Source: Desulfobacteraceae bacterium
GTDB taxonomy: Bacteria > Desulfobacterota > Desulfobacteria > Desulfobacterales > Desulfosalsimonadaceae
Direction of reading: 5' to 3'
DNA: 63,863 bases
Assembly: GCA_003599885.1 (NCBI GenBank)
Contig: QZKW01000028.1
Span: 1-63,863 of the forward strand
How positions within the stretch are numbered: position 1 is the stretch's first letter; each line of letters begins with the position of its first letter. The translations under genes were made by a program, and so were the position numbers. The notes below the pieces were generated by a model. The model made no database searches. It was not told the DNA's origin and was given only the letters and a program-made list of their open reading frames with translations. This document shows, in pieces, positions 17,135-26,618 of this stretch.

Positions 17135-17251
17135 CCATTTTGCATTCAAGATGTCATCAAGGCGGCAAGGTGGAGGCGACGCGGGTTTACTGCCTGTAAG
17201 TTAAGGAGCCGACGACGCAGCCAACGCAGATGCCGCTTGAATGCGAATTGG
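17135..17251. repeat. Non-coding element with 16-bp imperfect terminal inverted repeats
   Basis: CCATTTTGCATTCAAG at 17135-17150 pairs with 17236-17251 at 14 of 16 positions. The interior is GC-rich (GGCGGCAAGGTGGAGGCGAC and GGAGCCGACGACGCAGCCAA) around a central TTTAC/GTAA hairpin, and reads like a structured RNA or repeat element. It is adjacent to the left border of the restriction-modification island. Confidence 0.6.
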
Positions 17252-17261
17252 AGTTATTAAA

Positions 17262-17300
17262 CAAATAAGCCCCTCTGGATTGGACAGAGAGGCTTATTTG
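17262..17300. terminator. Hairpin, probable terminator
   Basis: CAAATAAGCC and CTCTG pair with CAGAG and GGCTTATTTG. It lies between the inverted-repeat element and the AT-rich leader of hsdM and has an AT-rich foot on both sides. Confidence 0.6.
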
Positions 17301-17616
17301 TATTTAAAATGATGCAGTCCATCGAACTCTATATTTAACTAACTGTTTTTCAAATATATTTTTGTATCAACAAATCTGAAATATCCCGAAAACAAGAAGC
17401 GCTCCCTCTCAGTGTCAACAAAAGAATGGTTTTATAGGCTGAGCCAAGTGAAAAATCAAGATTAATTGCACCCGATGCTGCCCCTATCTTTGCGTTTGAT
17501 TCGTTCATTAGCTGGATTATGCTGGACATTACAGTATATTATTGTATTTTAATAGCGAAAGTTTCACTATAAAATCAATTCAATGCTCTCTTAATTTTCA
17601 ATAGGACGTCTGATAC
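17301..17616. other. AT-rich intergenic region upstream of hsdM
   Basis: No gene is seen in these 316 bases. They should hold the hsdM promoter. A repeat of the tRNA 3' end, expected for an attachment site, was looked for here and not found. Confidence 0.4.
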
Positions 17617-19581
17617 ATGCAGAACCACTCCGAAATTGCTGAATTCCTCTGGAAAATCGCCGACCTGATAAAAGACGACTACGACGCCAAGAGTTACGAA
17701 GACGTGATCCTTCCCTTCACCCTGCTGCGCCGTCTAGACTGCGTGCTGCAACCCACCCGGCAGGCGGTGCGCGAGGCGGCGGAAAAATACAAGACTTCCC
17801 CTGAAAAGACCCGCGACATGTTGCTCACGAAAGCAGCGGGCCAGCGTTTCTACAATACTTCCGAATATTCCCTTGACGAATTGATCCGTCGGCCCGCCGA
17901 CATCGTGCCCAATTTTTCCGCTTATCTCGCCGGGTTTTCCGCCAACGTCAAGGACATCCTTTACAACTTTTCCGGCGGGGAGGAAAAAGGGCTGTCTCCC
18001 ATTTATGAGACCCTGGCCCGCAAGCGGCTGATCCTGAAAATCACGTTAGCCTTTGCCGAGGCCGACCTCTCGCCCGAAAACGTCGATAACCACGGCATGG
18101 GCACCATCTTTGAATACCTGATCCGCAAATTCAAGGAAGCCAGCAACGAGGCCGCCGGGCAGTTCTACACCCCCCGCGATATCATCCGGCTGATGGTCAA
18201 ACTCATGTTCGAGCCGGACCGGGCCAAACTCGCCAAAGAAAAACTCATCGGCATCTATGACCCCGCCTGCGGTACGGGCGGCATGCTCACCATTGCCAAG
18301 GAACACCTGCTGGGCGCCGTCAACCCGGCGCTTGAGGTCTATCTCTACGGCCAGGAACTCAATGAAAAAACCTACGCCATCGCCAAAGCCGACATGCTGA
18401 TGAAGGGGGAAGACCCGGAAAACATCAAGCGTGAGAACACCTTGAGCCGCGACCTATTGCCCGGCAAGCAATTCAATTACATGCTCTCCAATCCGCCTTT
18501 CGGCAAGGACTGGAAAAATATCCGGGAAGAGATCGAGGCCGAGCACCGGCTGGGCGCGGGGGGCCGCTACGCCCCCGGTCTGCCGGATGTGGGGGACGGG
18601 GCCATGCTTTTTCTGCTGCACAAGATGAGCAAGATGGCCCCCCAGGGCTCCAAGATCGCCATTATCTTTAATGGTTCGCCCCTGTTCAACGGCGATGCCG
18701 GCAGCGGCCCCAGCAATATCCGGAAATACATCCTGGAAAACGACTGGCTCGACGCCATCGTCGCACTGCCCAATGACCTGTTTTACAATACCGGCATCGC
18801 CACCTACATCTGGCTGATCCATAACCGCAAGCCCGACGAGCGACGTGGCAAGGTGCAGCTCATCAGCGCCGGCGGATCGGATTTTTACGCTATGCTGCGC
18901 CGCAACCTGGGCAAGAAGCGGGTGGAGATCGGCGAAGACCATTCCGCCGCCATTCTGGCGATTTATGAGGCATTTGAAGAAAGCAGGGTCAGCAAGATAT
19001 TCGATACCGTCGATTTCGGCTATACCAAGGTCTGTGTGGAACGGCCGCTGCGCCTGCGCTATGACCTGACTGAAGAACAGCGCCTGCGCCTGCAACTGGA
19101 CGCCACTGTGCTCAAGCTCAAGGATGACCGGGCGCAAGAACTCTCCGCCGCACTGGAAAAATTGGCGGAAAAAGCGCCCTGGATGGATGACGGTCAATTT
19201 TTCGCCGCCCTGCATAAGGCCCTGCCCTGGAAGCCTGCTGCCGGGCTGGTGAAGGTGCTACGCTCGGTGTTGGGAGAACGGGATGAAGCCGCCGTGCCGG
19301 TTCTCGATAATGACGGCAACCAGATGCCGGACAGCGAATTGCGCGATTTTGAGAATGTGCCCTTGAAAGACGACATCGACGCCTATTTCAGCCGCGAGGT
19401 GCTGCCCCATGTCCCGGATGCCTGGATGGACCGGAGCAAAGACAAGGTGGGCTATGAAATCAGCTTTACCAAATATTTTTATGAATACAACCCGTTACGA
19501 TCAACAGAGGAAATCGCCGCCGAACTGCTGGCCCTGGATGAAGAGACGGAAAATCTGTTGCGGGAGATTGTGAAGGGATGA
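17617..19581 (+). CDS. hsdM: Type I restriction-modification methyltransferase subunit HsdM
   Basis: The 654-residue protein is the N6-adenine methyltransferase of a type I system. The N-terminal helical HsdM domain covers about residues 1-150; the catalytic part has the SAM motif YDPACGTGGML near residue 213 and the catalytic motif IV SNPPFGKDW near residue 290. After residue 470 comes an extension that is longer than in EcoKI-type HsdM (about 530 residues). It pairs with HsdS and modifies host DNA at the recognition site. The stop overlaps the hsdS start as ATGA, so they are translationally coupled. Confidence 0.96.
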   Translation: MQNHSEIAEFLWKIADLIKDDYDAKSYEDVILPFTLLRRLDCVLQPTRQAVREAAEKYKTSPEKTRDMLLTKAAGQRFYNTSEYSLDELIRRPADIVPNFSAYLAGFSANVKDILYNFSGGEEKGLSPIYETLARKRLILKITLAFAEADLSPENVDNHGMGTIFEYLIRKFKEASNEAAGQFYTPRDIIRLMVKLMFEPDRAKLAKEKLIGIYDPACGTGGMLTIAKEHLLGAVNPALEVYLYGQELNEKTYAIAKADMLMKGEDPENIKRENTLSRDLLPGKQFNYMLSNPPFGKDWKNIREEIEAEHRLGAGGRYAPGLPDVGDGAMLFLLHKMSKMAPQGSKIAIIFNGSPLFNGDAGSGPSNIRKYILENDWLDAIVALPNDLFYNTGIATYIWLIHNRKPDERRGKVQLISAGGSDFYAMLRRNLGKKRVEIGEDHSAAILAIYEAFEESRVSKIFDTVDFGYTKVCVERPLRLRYDLTEEQRLRLQLDATVLKLKDDRAQELSAALEKLAEKAPWMDDGQFFAALHKALPWKPAAGLVKVLRSVLGERDEAAVPVLDNDGNQMPDSELRDFENVPLKDDIDAYFSREVLPHVPDAWMDRSKDKVGYEISFTKYFYEYNPLRSTEEIAAELLALDEETENLLREIVKG

Positions 19582-20912
19582 ACGACAATCTTCCAATATT
19601 TCCAGACAAATGGAATGCAGTTCAAATCCGCCGAAAACTTTGTGATGTGGGCGGCATCCGTATTGGTCCGTTCGGCAGCGCCTTAACGCTCGATCAAATG
19701 GTTGAAGAAGGCTACAAAGTTTATGGCCAAGAGAATGTTATCTCACAGGATTTCACGGCAGGTACTCGCTTTTTGAATCCAACAAAATATGCTGAACTGA
19801 AAGCCTGTTCAATAACCAGTGGCGACTTGCTTGTGACTATGATGGGCACAACGGGTCGCTGCTGTGTGGTTCCAGAAGAGATAGCTGAAGGTATTATGGA
19901 TTCCCACCTCATTAGATTGAGATTTAAAAACCATGAGGTTGATCCTTCGTTCATGGCTCTACTTATAGATAAAGGGCATTATGTCAAAGAGCAGATATGT
20001 GCGGGTGGCAAAGGCACTATCATGAGTGGTTTAAACTCAAGCATTATTAAGGAGGTTTGGGTTGGTTTACCTGATGTAAAGGCCCAAAAACGAATAACTA
20101 AATATCTGGACGAACAAACAGCGAAAATCGACCGGCTGATGGATATGCGGCGGCGGCAGATGGCCTTGCTCAAGGAGCAGCGGGCGGCACTCATCCAACA
20201 GGCCGTCACCCGTGGCCTCAATCCCAACGCGCCCATGAAGGACTCCGGCCTGCCGTGGCTGGGGGAGATTCCGGCGCATTGGGAGGTGAAACGAATAAAG
20301 ACGCTTGGTCGAATCAGGTATGGACTTGGCCAACCTCCGCGTCTTAAAGATCGTGGGGTTCCTATGCTTCGTGCTACGAATGTCGATGCAGGAAAAATTC
20401 TCACAAAAGATCTTTTGCTCATTGATCCAGATGAACTTCCAGCCTCACGCGATCCATACCTTAAAGCCGGTGATATAATAATTGTGAGAAGTGGGGCATT
20501 GACGGGAGATTCGGCTATTGTTCCGCCAGAGTATTATGGAGCAGTGATTGGTTACGACATGGTGTTGAGCGTAGCACATGCAACCCCCAGTTTTGTGGCT
20601 GCTGCTTTGCTCACTGGGTATATTCGCAATCAACAACTTCGATTGCTAATGATGCGCGCCGCACAACCGCATTTGAATGCTGAAGAGCTTGGTGGAGCTA
20701 CCATTGTTCAACCTCCGATTGATGAACAGGAAGAAATTGTAGCCTTTATCGAGCGGCAAAAAGAAACTTTTGAGGCTCTTCACACCGCCTACGCCCGCCA
20801 ACTCACCCTTCTGACCGAATACCGCGCCGCCTTGATTCACGAATGCGTCACCGGCCAGCGGCCGGCCCCGGAACCCTCATCCCCAGATGGAGGAACCGCC
20901 CATGCCCTTTGA
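19578..20912 (+). CDS. hsdS: Type I restriction-modification specificity subunit HsdS
   Basis: The 444-residue protein has the two-copy HsdS plan: a target-recognition domain at about residues 1-160, a conserved helix (IDRLMDMRRRQMALLKEQRA) near 190, a second recognition domain from about 225 (PAHWEVKRIKTLGRIRYGLG) and a second helix ending at 430 (RQLTLLTEYRAALIHECVTG). It determines the bipartite DNA target and bridges HsdM and HsdR. The recognition domains have lower GC than the conserved helices, as is usual for exchanged specificity modules. It overlaps hsdM by 4 bp and the Fic gene start by 11 bp. Confidence 0.95.
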   Translation: MNDNLPIFPDKWNAVQIRRKLCDVGGIRIGPFGSALTLDQMVEEGYKVYGQENVISQDFTAGTRFLNPTKYAELKACSITSGDLLVTMMGTTGRCCVVPEEIAEGIMDSHLIRLRFKNHEVDPSFMALLIDKGHYVKEQICAGGKGTIMSGLNSSIIKEVWVGLPDVKAQKRITKYLDEQTAKIDRLMDMRRRQMALLKEQRAALIQQAVTRGLNPNAPMKDSGLPWLGEIPAHWEVKRIKTLGRIRYGLGQPPRLKDRGVPMLRATNVDAGKILTKDLLLIDPDELPASRDPYLKAGDIIIVRSGALTGDSAIVPPEYYGAVIGYDMVLSVAHATPSFVAAALLTGYIRNQQLRLLMMRAAQPHLNAEELGGATIVQPPIDEQEEIVAFIERQKETFEALHTAYARQLTLLTEYRAALIHECVTGQRPAPEPSSPDGGTAHAL

Positions 20913-21984
20913 CCCGCAAACGCCATACAACGATCTGCCCCTGCTGCCGCCGCCGGGGGAACTGGAAACCAGGGCCGTGCTCAAAAAGGCCATTGACGCC
21001 AACAAGGCGCTGGCCGAGTTGAAAGGGGCCGGTGAACTGATCCCGGATCAATCCCTGCTGATTCAGGCCATTGGCCTCCAGGAAGCCAAGCTGTCCTCGG
21101 AGATCGAAAACATCGTCACCACCAATGACGAACTGTACCGTGCCTTTGCCGACCAGGGGCAGCATGCCAATCCCCACACCAAGGAAGTTCTCCGATACAA
21201 GGACGCCCTCTGGCACGGCTTCAAGTCCCTCAAGGAAGAAAACCGGCCCTTGACCACCCGCCTGTTCGAGGAGCTGTTTCAAATCATCAAGGACACCAGC
21301 GCCGGAATGCGGCGCACGCCGGGCACCAAGCTGGCAAATCCATCGGGCGAGGTCATTTACACGCCCCCCGAGGGGGAGGCGGTCATCCGCGACAAACTGG
21401 CCAACCTGGAACGCTTTATCTACGACGACAGCGACCTCGACCCATTGATCAAGCTCGCAATCATGCACTACCAGTTTGAGGCGATTCACCCCTTTACCGA
21501 CGGCAATGGCCGCACCGGGCGTATTCTGAATATCCTCTATTTGATCGAAACGGGGCTGCTGGATATTCCGGTGCTGTACTTAAGCCGCCATATCATCGAC
21601 CATAAGGGCGATTATTATGCGGGCCTGAAACGGGTGACCGAGGACCATGCCTGGGAACCGTGGATACTTTATATGCTTGACGCCATCGCACAAACGGCGC
21701 GGGCAACCCGTGAACGCATCCTGGGCATCCGCGACCTGATGCGCGAGGGCATTGAACAAGTGAAACGGGAGCTGCCCAAGGTCTATTCAAAGGATTTGCT
21801 GGAACTGCTTTTCCGGCAGCCGTATTGCAAAATCCGTTTCCTGGAAGAGGCCGGCATCGCCCAGCGCAAGACGGCTTCACAGTATCTGCGGGAGCTGGAG
21901 CGAATCGGCATGCTGACGCCGGTCAAGATGGGGCGCGAAGTATATTATCTGAATATCGCCTTACTCAAACTCCTGATTTCCTGA
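20902..21984 (+). CDS. Fic-family protein within the hsd operon
   Basis: The 360-residue protein has the Fic signature HPFTDGNGRTGR near residue 196, with an N-terminal inhibitory helix motif (SSEIEN near residue 65, matching S/TxxxEG/N) and a C-terminal winged-helix-like region (AGIAQRKTASQYLRELERIGML). Fic enzymes transfer AMP or related groups from nucleotides to protein hydroxyls; the inhibitory motif keeps them off by default. ATG 20902 is chosen because GGAGG lies eight bases before it. The gene is inserted between hsdS and hsdR, overlapping hsdS, so it is co-transcribed. It may regulate or guard the restriction system; targets are unknown. Confidence 0.93.
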   Translation: MPFDPQTPYNDLPLLPPPGELETRAVLKKAIDANKALAELKGAGELIPDQSLLIQAIGLQEAKLSSEIENIVTTNDELYRAFADQGQHANPHTKEVLRYKDALWHGFKSLKEENRPLTTRLFEELFQIIKDTSAGMRRTPGTKLANPSGEVIYTPPEGEAVIRDKLANLERFIYDDSDLDPLIKLAIMHYQFEAIHPFTDGNGRTGRILNILYLIETGLLDIPVLYLSRHIIDHKGDYYAGLKRVTEDHAWEPWILYMLDAIAQTARATRERILGIRDLMREGIEQVKRELPKVYSKDLLELLFRQPYCKIRFLEEAGIAQRKTASQYLRELERIGMLTPVKMGREVYYLNIALLKLLIS

Positions 21985-22077
21985 TATGGGTATGCCGTGG
22001 ACACATTGCAACAACATGGGTAAAAAATATTAAAATTTACCCATATTTTGTTGATATGGGTATTCCCCGGACACATT
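21983..22077. promoter_or_regulatory. Repeat-rich regulatory region between fic and hsdR
   Basis: Two direct copies of GATATGGGTA...GGACACATT (21983-22007 and 22053-22077, three mismatches) are 70 bp apart. Between them ATGGGTAAA (22016-22024) and TTTACCCAT (22036-22044) form an inverted pair. The heptamer ATGGGTA thus occurs four times in 90 bp, a pattern expected of an operator that controls hsdR, possibly bound by the winged-helix part of the Fic protein. Binding is inferred. Confidence 0.55.
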
Positions 22078-22096
22078 TTCCAAAGGATCGTCCAAA

Positions 22097-25000
22097 ATGA
22101 CATCAGACCTCGAAACCAGCCAGATATCGGAACGGGCCGCTGAAGAAGGGATCGTCGAGAGCCTTGTGGCAAGTCCGTTTTACAGTGAGCGCCACAGCAG
22201 TGCATTCGATGCTGCAACCTTGCTGGATGTGGCCGAGACCAGGGCGTTTATCATGGCAACCCAGCCAAAGGAATGGGCGAAGCTGGGCAAACAATTTCCC
22301 GGTGAGGAGGAGACCGCGCTGGCCGGGTATCTGACCACCCTGATTCAGAAGCGGGGCACCCTGGAGGTGCTGAGAAATGGGGTGTCGTTTAACGGCATCA
22401 ATCTCCAGCTTGCCTATTTCCGCCCTTCCGCCGGAGGCAATCCCGAGCATCAGGCCCGTTATGAAGGCAATCGCTTTGCGGTGATGCGCCAGGTGCATTT
22501 TTCCACTAAAACGCCTGATCAGTCAGCCGATGTGGTGATCCTGCTCAACGGCCTGCCGATTGTGTCGGTGGAGCTGAAAAACCATTTTACCAGTCAAAAC
22601 GTGCAACATGCCATCGCCCAGTATCGGAGGCGCGACAAGAACGAGCCGTTCTGGAAGCGCTGTCTGGTTCATTTCGCGGTGGATGACGACGCGGCTTATA
22701 TGACGACCCGTTTGGTTGGGCGGGACACGGCGTTTTTACCCTTTAACCGGGACACCCGCAACCCGGTCATTTTCGGCCGCTTTGCCTCAAGCTACCTGTG
22801 GGACGATTTCGTTGACGAAGACGGCGAGGTCCAGCCGGGAATCTGGCAGGCGGATTCGATGCTGCTGTTGATCCAGAATTATCTGCACGCCGAGCAAGAC
22901 GAGAAGACCGGCAAAAAAAAATTCATTTTTCCCCGGTTCCATCAACTGATGGTGGTGCGCAAGTTGCTGGCGCATGCCAGGGCCAACGGCAGTGGCCACA
23001 GTTACCTGATCCAGCACAGCGCCGGATCGGGCAAATCCAACAGCATCGCCTGGCTGGCGCACCAACTCGCCAACCTGTGCGGCCCGGATGGGCAGCCGGT
23101 ATTTGACAGCATCGTCGTCATTACCGACCGGCGGGTGCTGGACCGGCAGTTGCAGGGCACCATCAAGCAGTTCGAAAAGATCAACGGCACGGTTTCAAAG
23201 ATCGACCGCAATACCAAACAACTGGTGAAGGCATTGGAGCGCGGTGACAAAATCATCATCACCACCTTGCAGAAATTCGGCTTTGTCGGCGAGCTGTCGA
23301 AGATTCCGGGTAAGCGGTTTGCCGTGCTGGTGGATGAGGCCCACAGCTCGCAGACCGGGGAGGGCGTGAAAGACCTGCACCTGGTATTGACCAGTGACGA
23401 GCAGCTTGAAGAAGCCTTAAAAAAGGACGACGAATCGAGAGAAGCGGACGATCCCATCGAGTCCGAGCTTGAGAAAATCCAGAAAGCCCGCCAGAAGCTG
23501 CCGCACCTGTCGTTCTTCGCCTTTACCGCCACCCCCAAGGACAAGACCCTGGAGCTTTTCGGCGTAAAGGACACCCGCGTTAAAAAGGGGTTTCGCCCTT
23601 TCCATAAGTACACCATGCGCCAGGCCATTGCCGAGGGGTTCATTCTGGATGTTTTGGAAAGTTACACCACCTACAAGACCTATTTCGAGCTGATTGAAAA
23701 TGAAAAGGCCGATGGGGAAAAGCAGGTGGAAAAGCTCAAGGCCCGGCGGCTCATGCTGCAATATGTGGATCAGCATGAGTTTGCCATCAAGCGCAAGGCC
23801 CATATCATCGTGGATCATTTTACCCGGAACACGTCCCACAAGATCGCCGGGCAGGCCAAGGCAATGGTGGTGACCCACTCCCGCGCCCATGCCGTGCTTT
23901 ATAAGCAGGCCCTGGATGAAATCGTGCGTGAACAAAATCTGAGCTTTGGCGTGCTGGTGGCGTTTTCCGGCACGGTGACCATTAATGAGCAAAAATACAC
24001 TGAAGACAACATGAACCCGCCCGGCACCGGCGACATTGGGGAAGCCTTTAAGAATCCGGCCCAGCGCCTGCTGGTGGTGGCCAATAAATTCCAGACCGGT
24101 TTCGATCAGCCCCTGTTGCATACCATGTATGTGGACAAGAAGCTGGGGGGCGTGGCGGCGGTGCAGACCCTGAGCCGCCTGAACCGAACCTTCCACCCGC
24201 TTAAACAGGACACCATGGTGCTTGATTTTGTGAACACACAGGAGACCATCCAGGCATCATTCCAGGATTATTACCAGACCACCGAGCTGGAAGGCGCAAC
24301 CGACCCGAACAAACTTAATAATCTCAAATACACGTTGGAACAATCGGGGGTCTTTACGCCGGAAGACGTGGCGGAGTTTGTGGATTTGTTTTTGGTCAAA
24401 AAAGTGAAGTCGGAAAAGTTGCAGCCCTTTTTCCAGCGTATTGTAACGAATGGCTATGAAAATTTGGCTGCCGAGCACAAGGGCACGAAGGATTATGAAA
24501 AAAAGAAGGCCGATGCCAAGGAAAAATTCCGCAAGGGCACTGCCCGTTATGTGAAGCAATACGGCTTCATCAGCCAGATCATGACCTTTACCGACACAGC
24601 TCTGGAAAAGTTTTATCTCTTTGCCAAGCTGCTCCTGCGGCAATTACCCTATGAGGCGCAGACCTTGCCACTGGAAGTGATCGATATGATCGACATGGAC
24701 AAATACCGCGCCCAGGAAGAACAAAACGGCCGCATCACCCTGAAAGGCGAGGATGGCGTTCTGGAGCTGACCCCGGATGACGGATACCGGCGCGGCCGAG
24801 GAGATGAGGAAAAGATCAAACTCATCATTGAAAAGCTGAACAAAGAGTATGGGATTGCCTTTGAAGAGGCGGATCGGGTGGTTGGCGCCATCAAGCAAAA
24901 GCTGGAAAAAGACGAGGCGCTGCGGGCGGCCTTCAAGACCAACTCCATCGAGTTCCTGCGCAGACAGAAACTCCAGGACAGCATCAAAGAGGCTTTTCTA

Positions 25001-25153
25001 AGCAATGCCGATGAATTCCTGAGCTTTATGTCCAAGACCGAAACCGACACCGGGTTTGGGAAGTTCTTTTTCTCTGAGATGTTCAATTGGTATGATCAGG
25101 CGGTTTCAGGAAAGCCATCAAAGTTGCGGCCGGAAACATCCGCAGGGGGTTGA
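22097..25153 (+). CDS. hsdR: Type I restriction endonuclease subunit HsdR
   Basis: The 1018-residue protein is the motor-nuclease of the type I system. The N-terminal PD-(D/E)xK nuclease region has the VVILLNGLPIVSVELKNHF segment near residue 150 and QYRRRDKNEPFW after it. The SF2 helicase core has Walker A AGSGKSNS near residue 308 and the DEAH box VDEAHSS near 412, followed by FFAFTATP and the later ALKGEDG region. It cuts unmodified DNA after ATP-driven translocation. It starts 113 bp past the Fic gene with an AGGATC site, after the repeat-rich region. The coding sequence is intact. Confidence 0.96.
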   Translation: MTSDLETSQISERAAEEGIVESLVASPFYSERHSSAFDAATLLDVAETRAFIMATQPKEWAKLGKQFPGEEETALAGYLTTLIQKRGTLEVLRNGVSFNGINLQLAYFRPSAGGNPEHQARYEGNRFAVMRQVHFSTKTPDQSADVVILLNGLPIVSVELKNHFTSQNVQHAIAQYRRRDKNEPFWKRCLVHFAVDDDAAYMTTRLVGRDTAFLPFNRDTRNPVIFGRFASSYLWDDFVDEDGEVQPGIWQADSMLLLIQNYLHAEQDEKTGKKKFIFPRFHQLMVVRKLLAHARANGSGHSYLIQHSAGSGKSNSIAWLAHQLANLCGPDGQPVFDSIVVITDRRVLDRQLQGTIKQFEKINGTVSKIDRNTKQLVKALERGDKIIITTLQKFGFVGELSKIPGKRFAVLVDEAHSSQTGEGVKDLHLVLTSDEQLEEALKKDDESREADDPIESELEKIQKARQKLPHLSFFAFTATPKDKTLELFGVKDTRVKKGFRPFHKYTMRQAIAEGFILDVLESYTTYKTYFELIENEKADGEKQVEKLKARRLMLQYVDQHEFAIKRKAHIIVDHFTRNTSHKIAGQAKAMVVTHSRAHAVLYKQALDEIVREQNLSFGVLVAFSGTVTINEQKYTEDNMNPPGTGDIGEAFKNPAQRLLVVANKFQTGFDQPLLHTMYVDKKLGGVAAVQTLSRLNRTFHPLKQDTMVLDFVNTQETIQASFQDYYQTTELEGATDPNKLNNLKYTLEQSGVFTPEDVAEFVDLFLVKKVKSEKLQPFFQRIVTNGYENLAAEHKGTKDYEKKKADAKEKFRKGTARYVKQYGFISQIMTFTDTALEKFYLFAKLLLRQLPYEAQTLPLEVIDMIDMDKYRAQEEQNGRITLKGEDGVLELTPDDGYRRGRGDEEKIKLIIEKLNKEYGIAFEEADRVVGAIKQKLEKDEALRAAFKTNSIEFLRRQKLQDSIKEAFLSNADEFLSFMSKTETDTGFGKFFFSEMFNWYDQAVSGKPSKLRPETSAGG

Positions 25154-25227
25154 GAGGGATGATTTGATCTTGTTGGCCCATTTAATTGATGCAGAAAATA
25201 TATTAACCCACATAAATATCAGAATAG

Positions 25228-26139
25228 ATGGAAAATTATTCATCTATCATAGCTGTTGGGCGAGGAATGATGAACACAAGGGCCATTCTGGATGATGCGA
25301 TCAAAATGATCCGCGCGATACCTGCGAACCTGTCTGGTGACGATTCGCCTTTGGCTGATGCGTGGGAGGAAATAAAGGATCAAGTACAGCACGAGAGGTC
25401 TTTCCTCTGGCAGGCATATCTCGATACAATGGATGCGATTATCGAAGGCACGGCAGATTCCCTCTCAAAGGAAGATCGCATGATCGTAGCGGCAGAACTG
25501 AAACTGCCGCCAGAGGACCCGCAGCGCCTTCGCCAAGTAATCATGAAGCGGCTTATCGCAAGGGCGAAAAGGGAGAAGATCCGCTATGTGCCGTTCGATT
25601 TCACCCACTTTCGGTACTCGATAGCTGATATGACTGTTTATGCCAAGATTATTGTGCGTACCGGACTCTATAAATGCGAAATCGTGGCATACTCCGGCGC
25701 GGCTCCATTCGGAGAAAAGGGTGAGGTAAGTACAAACATTATCGAGGACACAATGTCCAGTGAGGAATTTGACCGGGCACAGCAGCAAGGATGGCCCGAC
25801 AAAAGGGAGGAACCAGAGTCGACACTCTATGATGAAGTTGCAAGAGAAGCCGCCATATCATTGGACGAGGCGAGGCGTGCCTCTGAAGCGCTACTAAAAG
25901 CGTTGCACAGAAGACTGGTTGAGTACCGTGGCATCAACGGAGACTACTTGGGTGAAATGGCTCACTGGGAATTATCGGAAAAGGGCTTTTATCATCTGCT
26001 TGGATTCGTTGAAGAGTTTTCAATTCGGTATTCCTGGGAAAAGAATTCAATTTCTGAATATCTTGGCCGTCTGCCTCCCGTAGAACGGTGGAAAGCTCTG
26101 GCCAAAGAGATTAGAGGTTGGAATTGGCGGGATGAATGA
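25228..26139 (+). CDS. Unknown protein, island gene 1
   Basis: The up to 303-residue product is not recognised. The likely start is uncertain: ATG at 25228 has no ribosome site, while ATG at 25267 or 25270 follows GAGG closely. The sequence is soluble and mainly helical, with a beta-rich middle (YVPFDFTHFRYSIADMTVYAKIIV) and a helical C-terminal half (SISEYLGRLPPVERWKALA). There is no signal or membrane segment. It lies 74 bp after hsdR in the restriction-modification island, so a defence or accessory role may be considered but is not shown. Confidence 0.6.
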   Translation: MENYSSIIAVGRGMMNTRAILDDAIKMIRAIPANLSGDDSPLADAWEEIKDQVQHERSFLWQAYLDTMDAIIEGTADSLSKEDRMIVAAELKLPPEDPQRLRQVIMKRLIARAKREKIRYVPFDFTHFRYSIADMTVYAKIIVRTGLYKCEIVAYSGAAPFGEKGEVSTNIIEDTMSSEEFDRAQQQGWPDKREEPESTLYDEVAREAAISLDEARRASEALLKALHRRLVEYRGINGDYLGEMAHWELSEKGFYHLLGFVEEFSIRYSWEKNSISEYLGRLPPVERWKALAKEIRGWNWRDE

Positions 26140-26155
26140 ATGAAAAGGAGAGGAT

Positions 26156-26539
26156 ATGAGCTTCAAACCTGACTATGGTTTACGCCAGATGAATGAAGGG
26201 ATTTCCCGAGATGTAGTCCACCATTTCCATGACTTTCGGTTGTATAGCCTGACGCTGCTTAGTCGCGGGCAATACTCAACGATGGTGGAAATACCATTTG
26301 CTGGCGAACTGTACGCCCTTTCACTCGATTTCAACCAAAAACAACTGGATCAGATTCTTTCCAAGGCACCCCCTCAGATTTCATCATTCATACGAAAGGA
26401 ACTGACGCACGACCCAGTTACACCGAGGACACTTGATTTCGAGGGTGAGGTGGTGTTTGGAGTTCGAGCAAGACTTGGAGAGCTTCAAAAGGTTCAATGG
26501 GAGAGCTTCGTGCCCTTCGTTGCCCAAGAGATCATATAA
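26156..26539 (+). CDS. Unknown protein, island gene 2
   Basis: The 127-residue product starts at an ATG with a strong AAGGAGAGG site, 16 bp after the preceding gene. It is soluble, of mixed helix and strand, with no motif that I recognise (SLTLLSRGQYSTMVEIPFAGELYAL; RTLDFEGEVVFGVRARLGEL). It reads as a small globular domain. The closeness of its ribosome site to the preceding stop codon suggests co-transcription with it. Function unknown. Confidence 0.62.
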   Translation: MSFKPDYGLRQMNEGISRDVVHHFHDFRLYSLTLLSRGQYSTMVEIPFAGELYALSLDFNQKQLDQILSKAPPQISSFIRKELTHDPVTPRTLDFEGEVVFGVRARLGELQKVQWESFVPFVAQEII

Positions 26540-26554
26540 CAGAAAGCAAGTCAC

Positions 26555-26599
26555 TGCACTGGATGGCTATTCCGCTGGGCTTCATAGCCATCCAGTGCA
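26555..26599. repeat. 16-bp perfect inverted repeat between island genes
   Basis: TGCACTGGATGGCTAT at 26555-26570 is the reverse complement of 26584-26599, with a 13-bp loop. It may be a terminator (no T tail) or an operator. An integron attC site was considered and rejected. Confidence 0.6.
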
Positions 26600-26618
26600 A
26601 TTACCGATAGAGGTTTAT

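Noticed and set aside
17100-17616. Left attachment repeat matching the tRNA-Met 3' end
   Set aside because: No match longer than chance to the last 20-25 bases of the tRNA was found; the short GGTGGAGGCGACG similarity is too weak.
26433-26618. Upstream extension of the gene at 26619
   Set aside because: The extension overlaps the preceding gene, has no ribosome site, and its codons read like a shadow frame.
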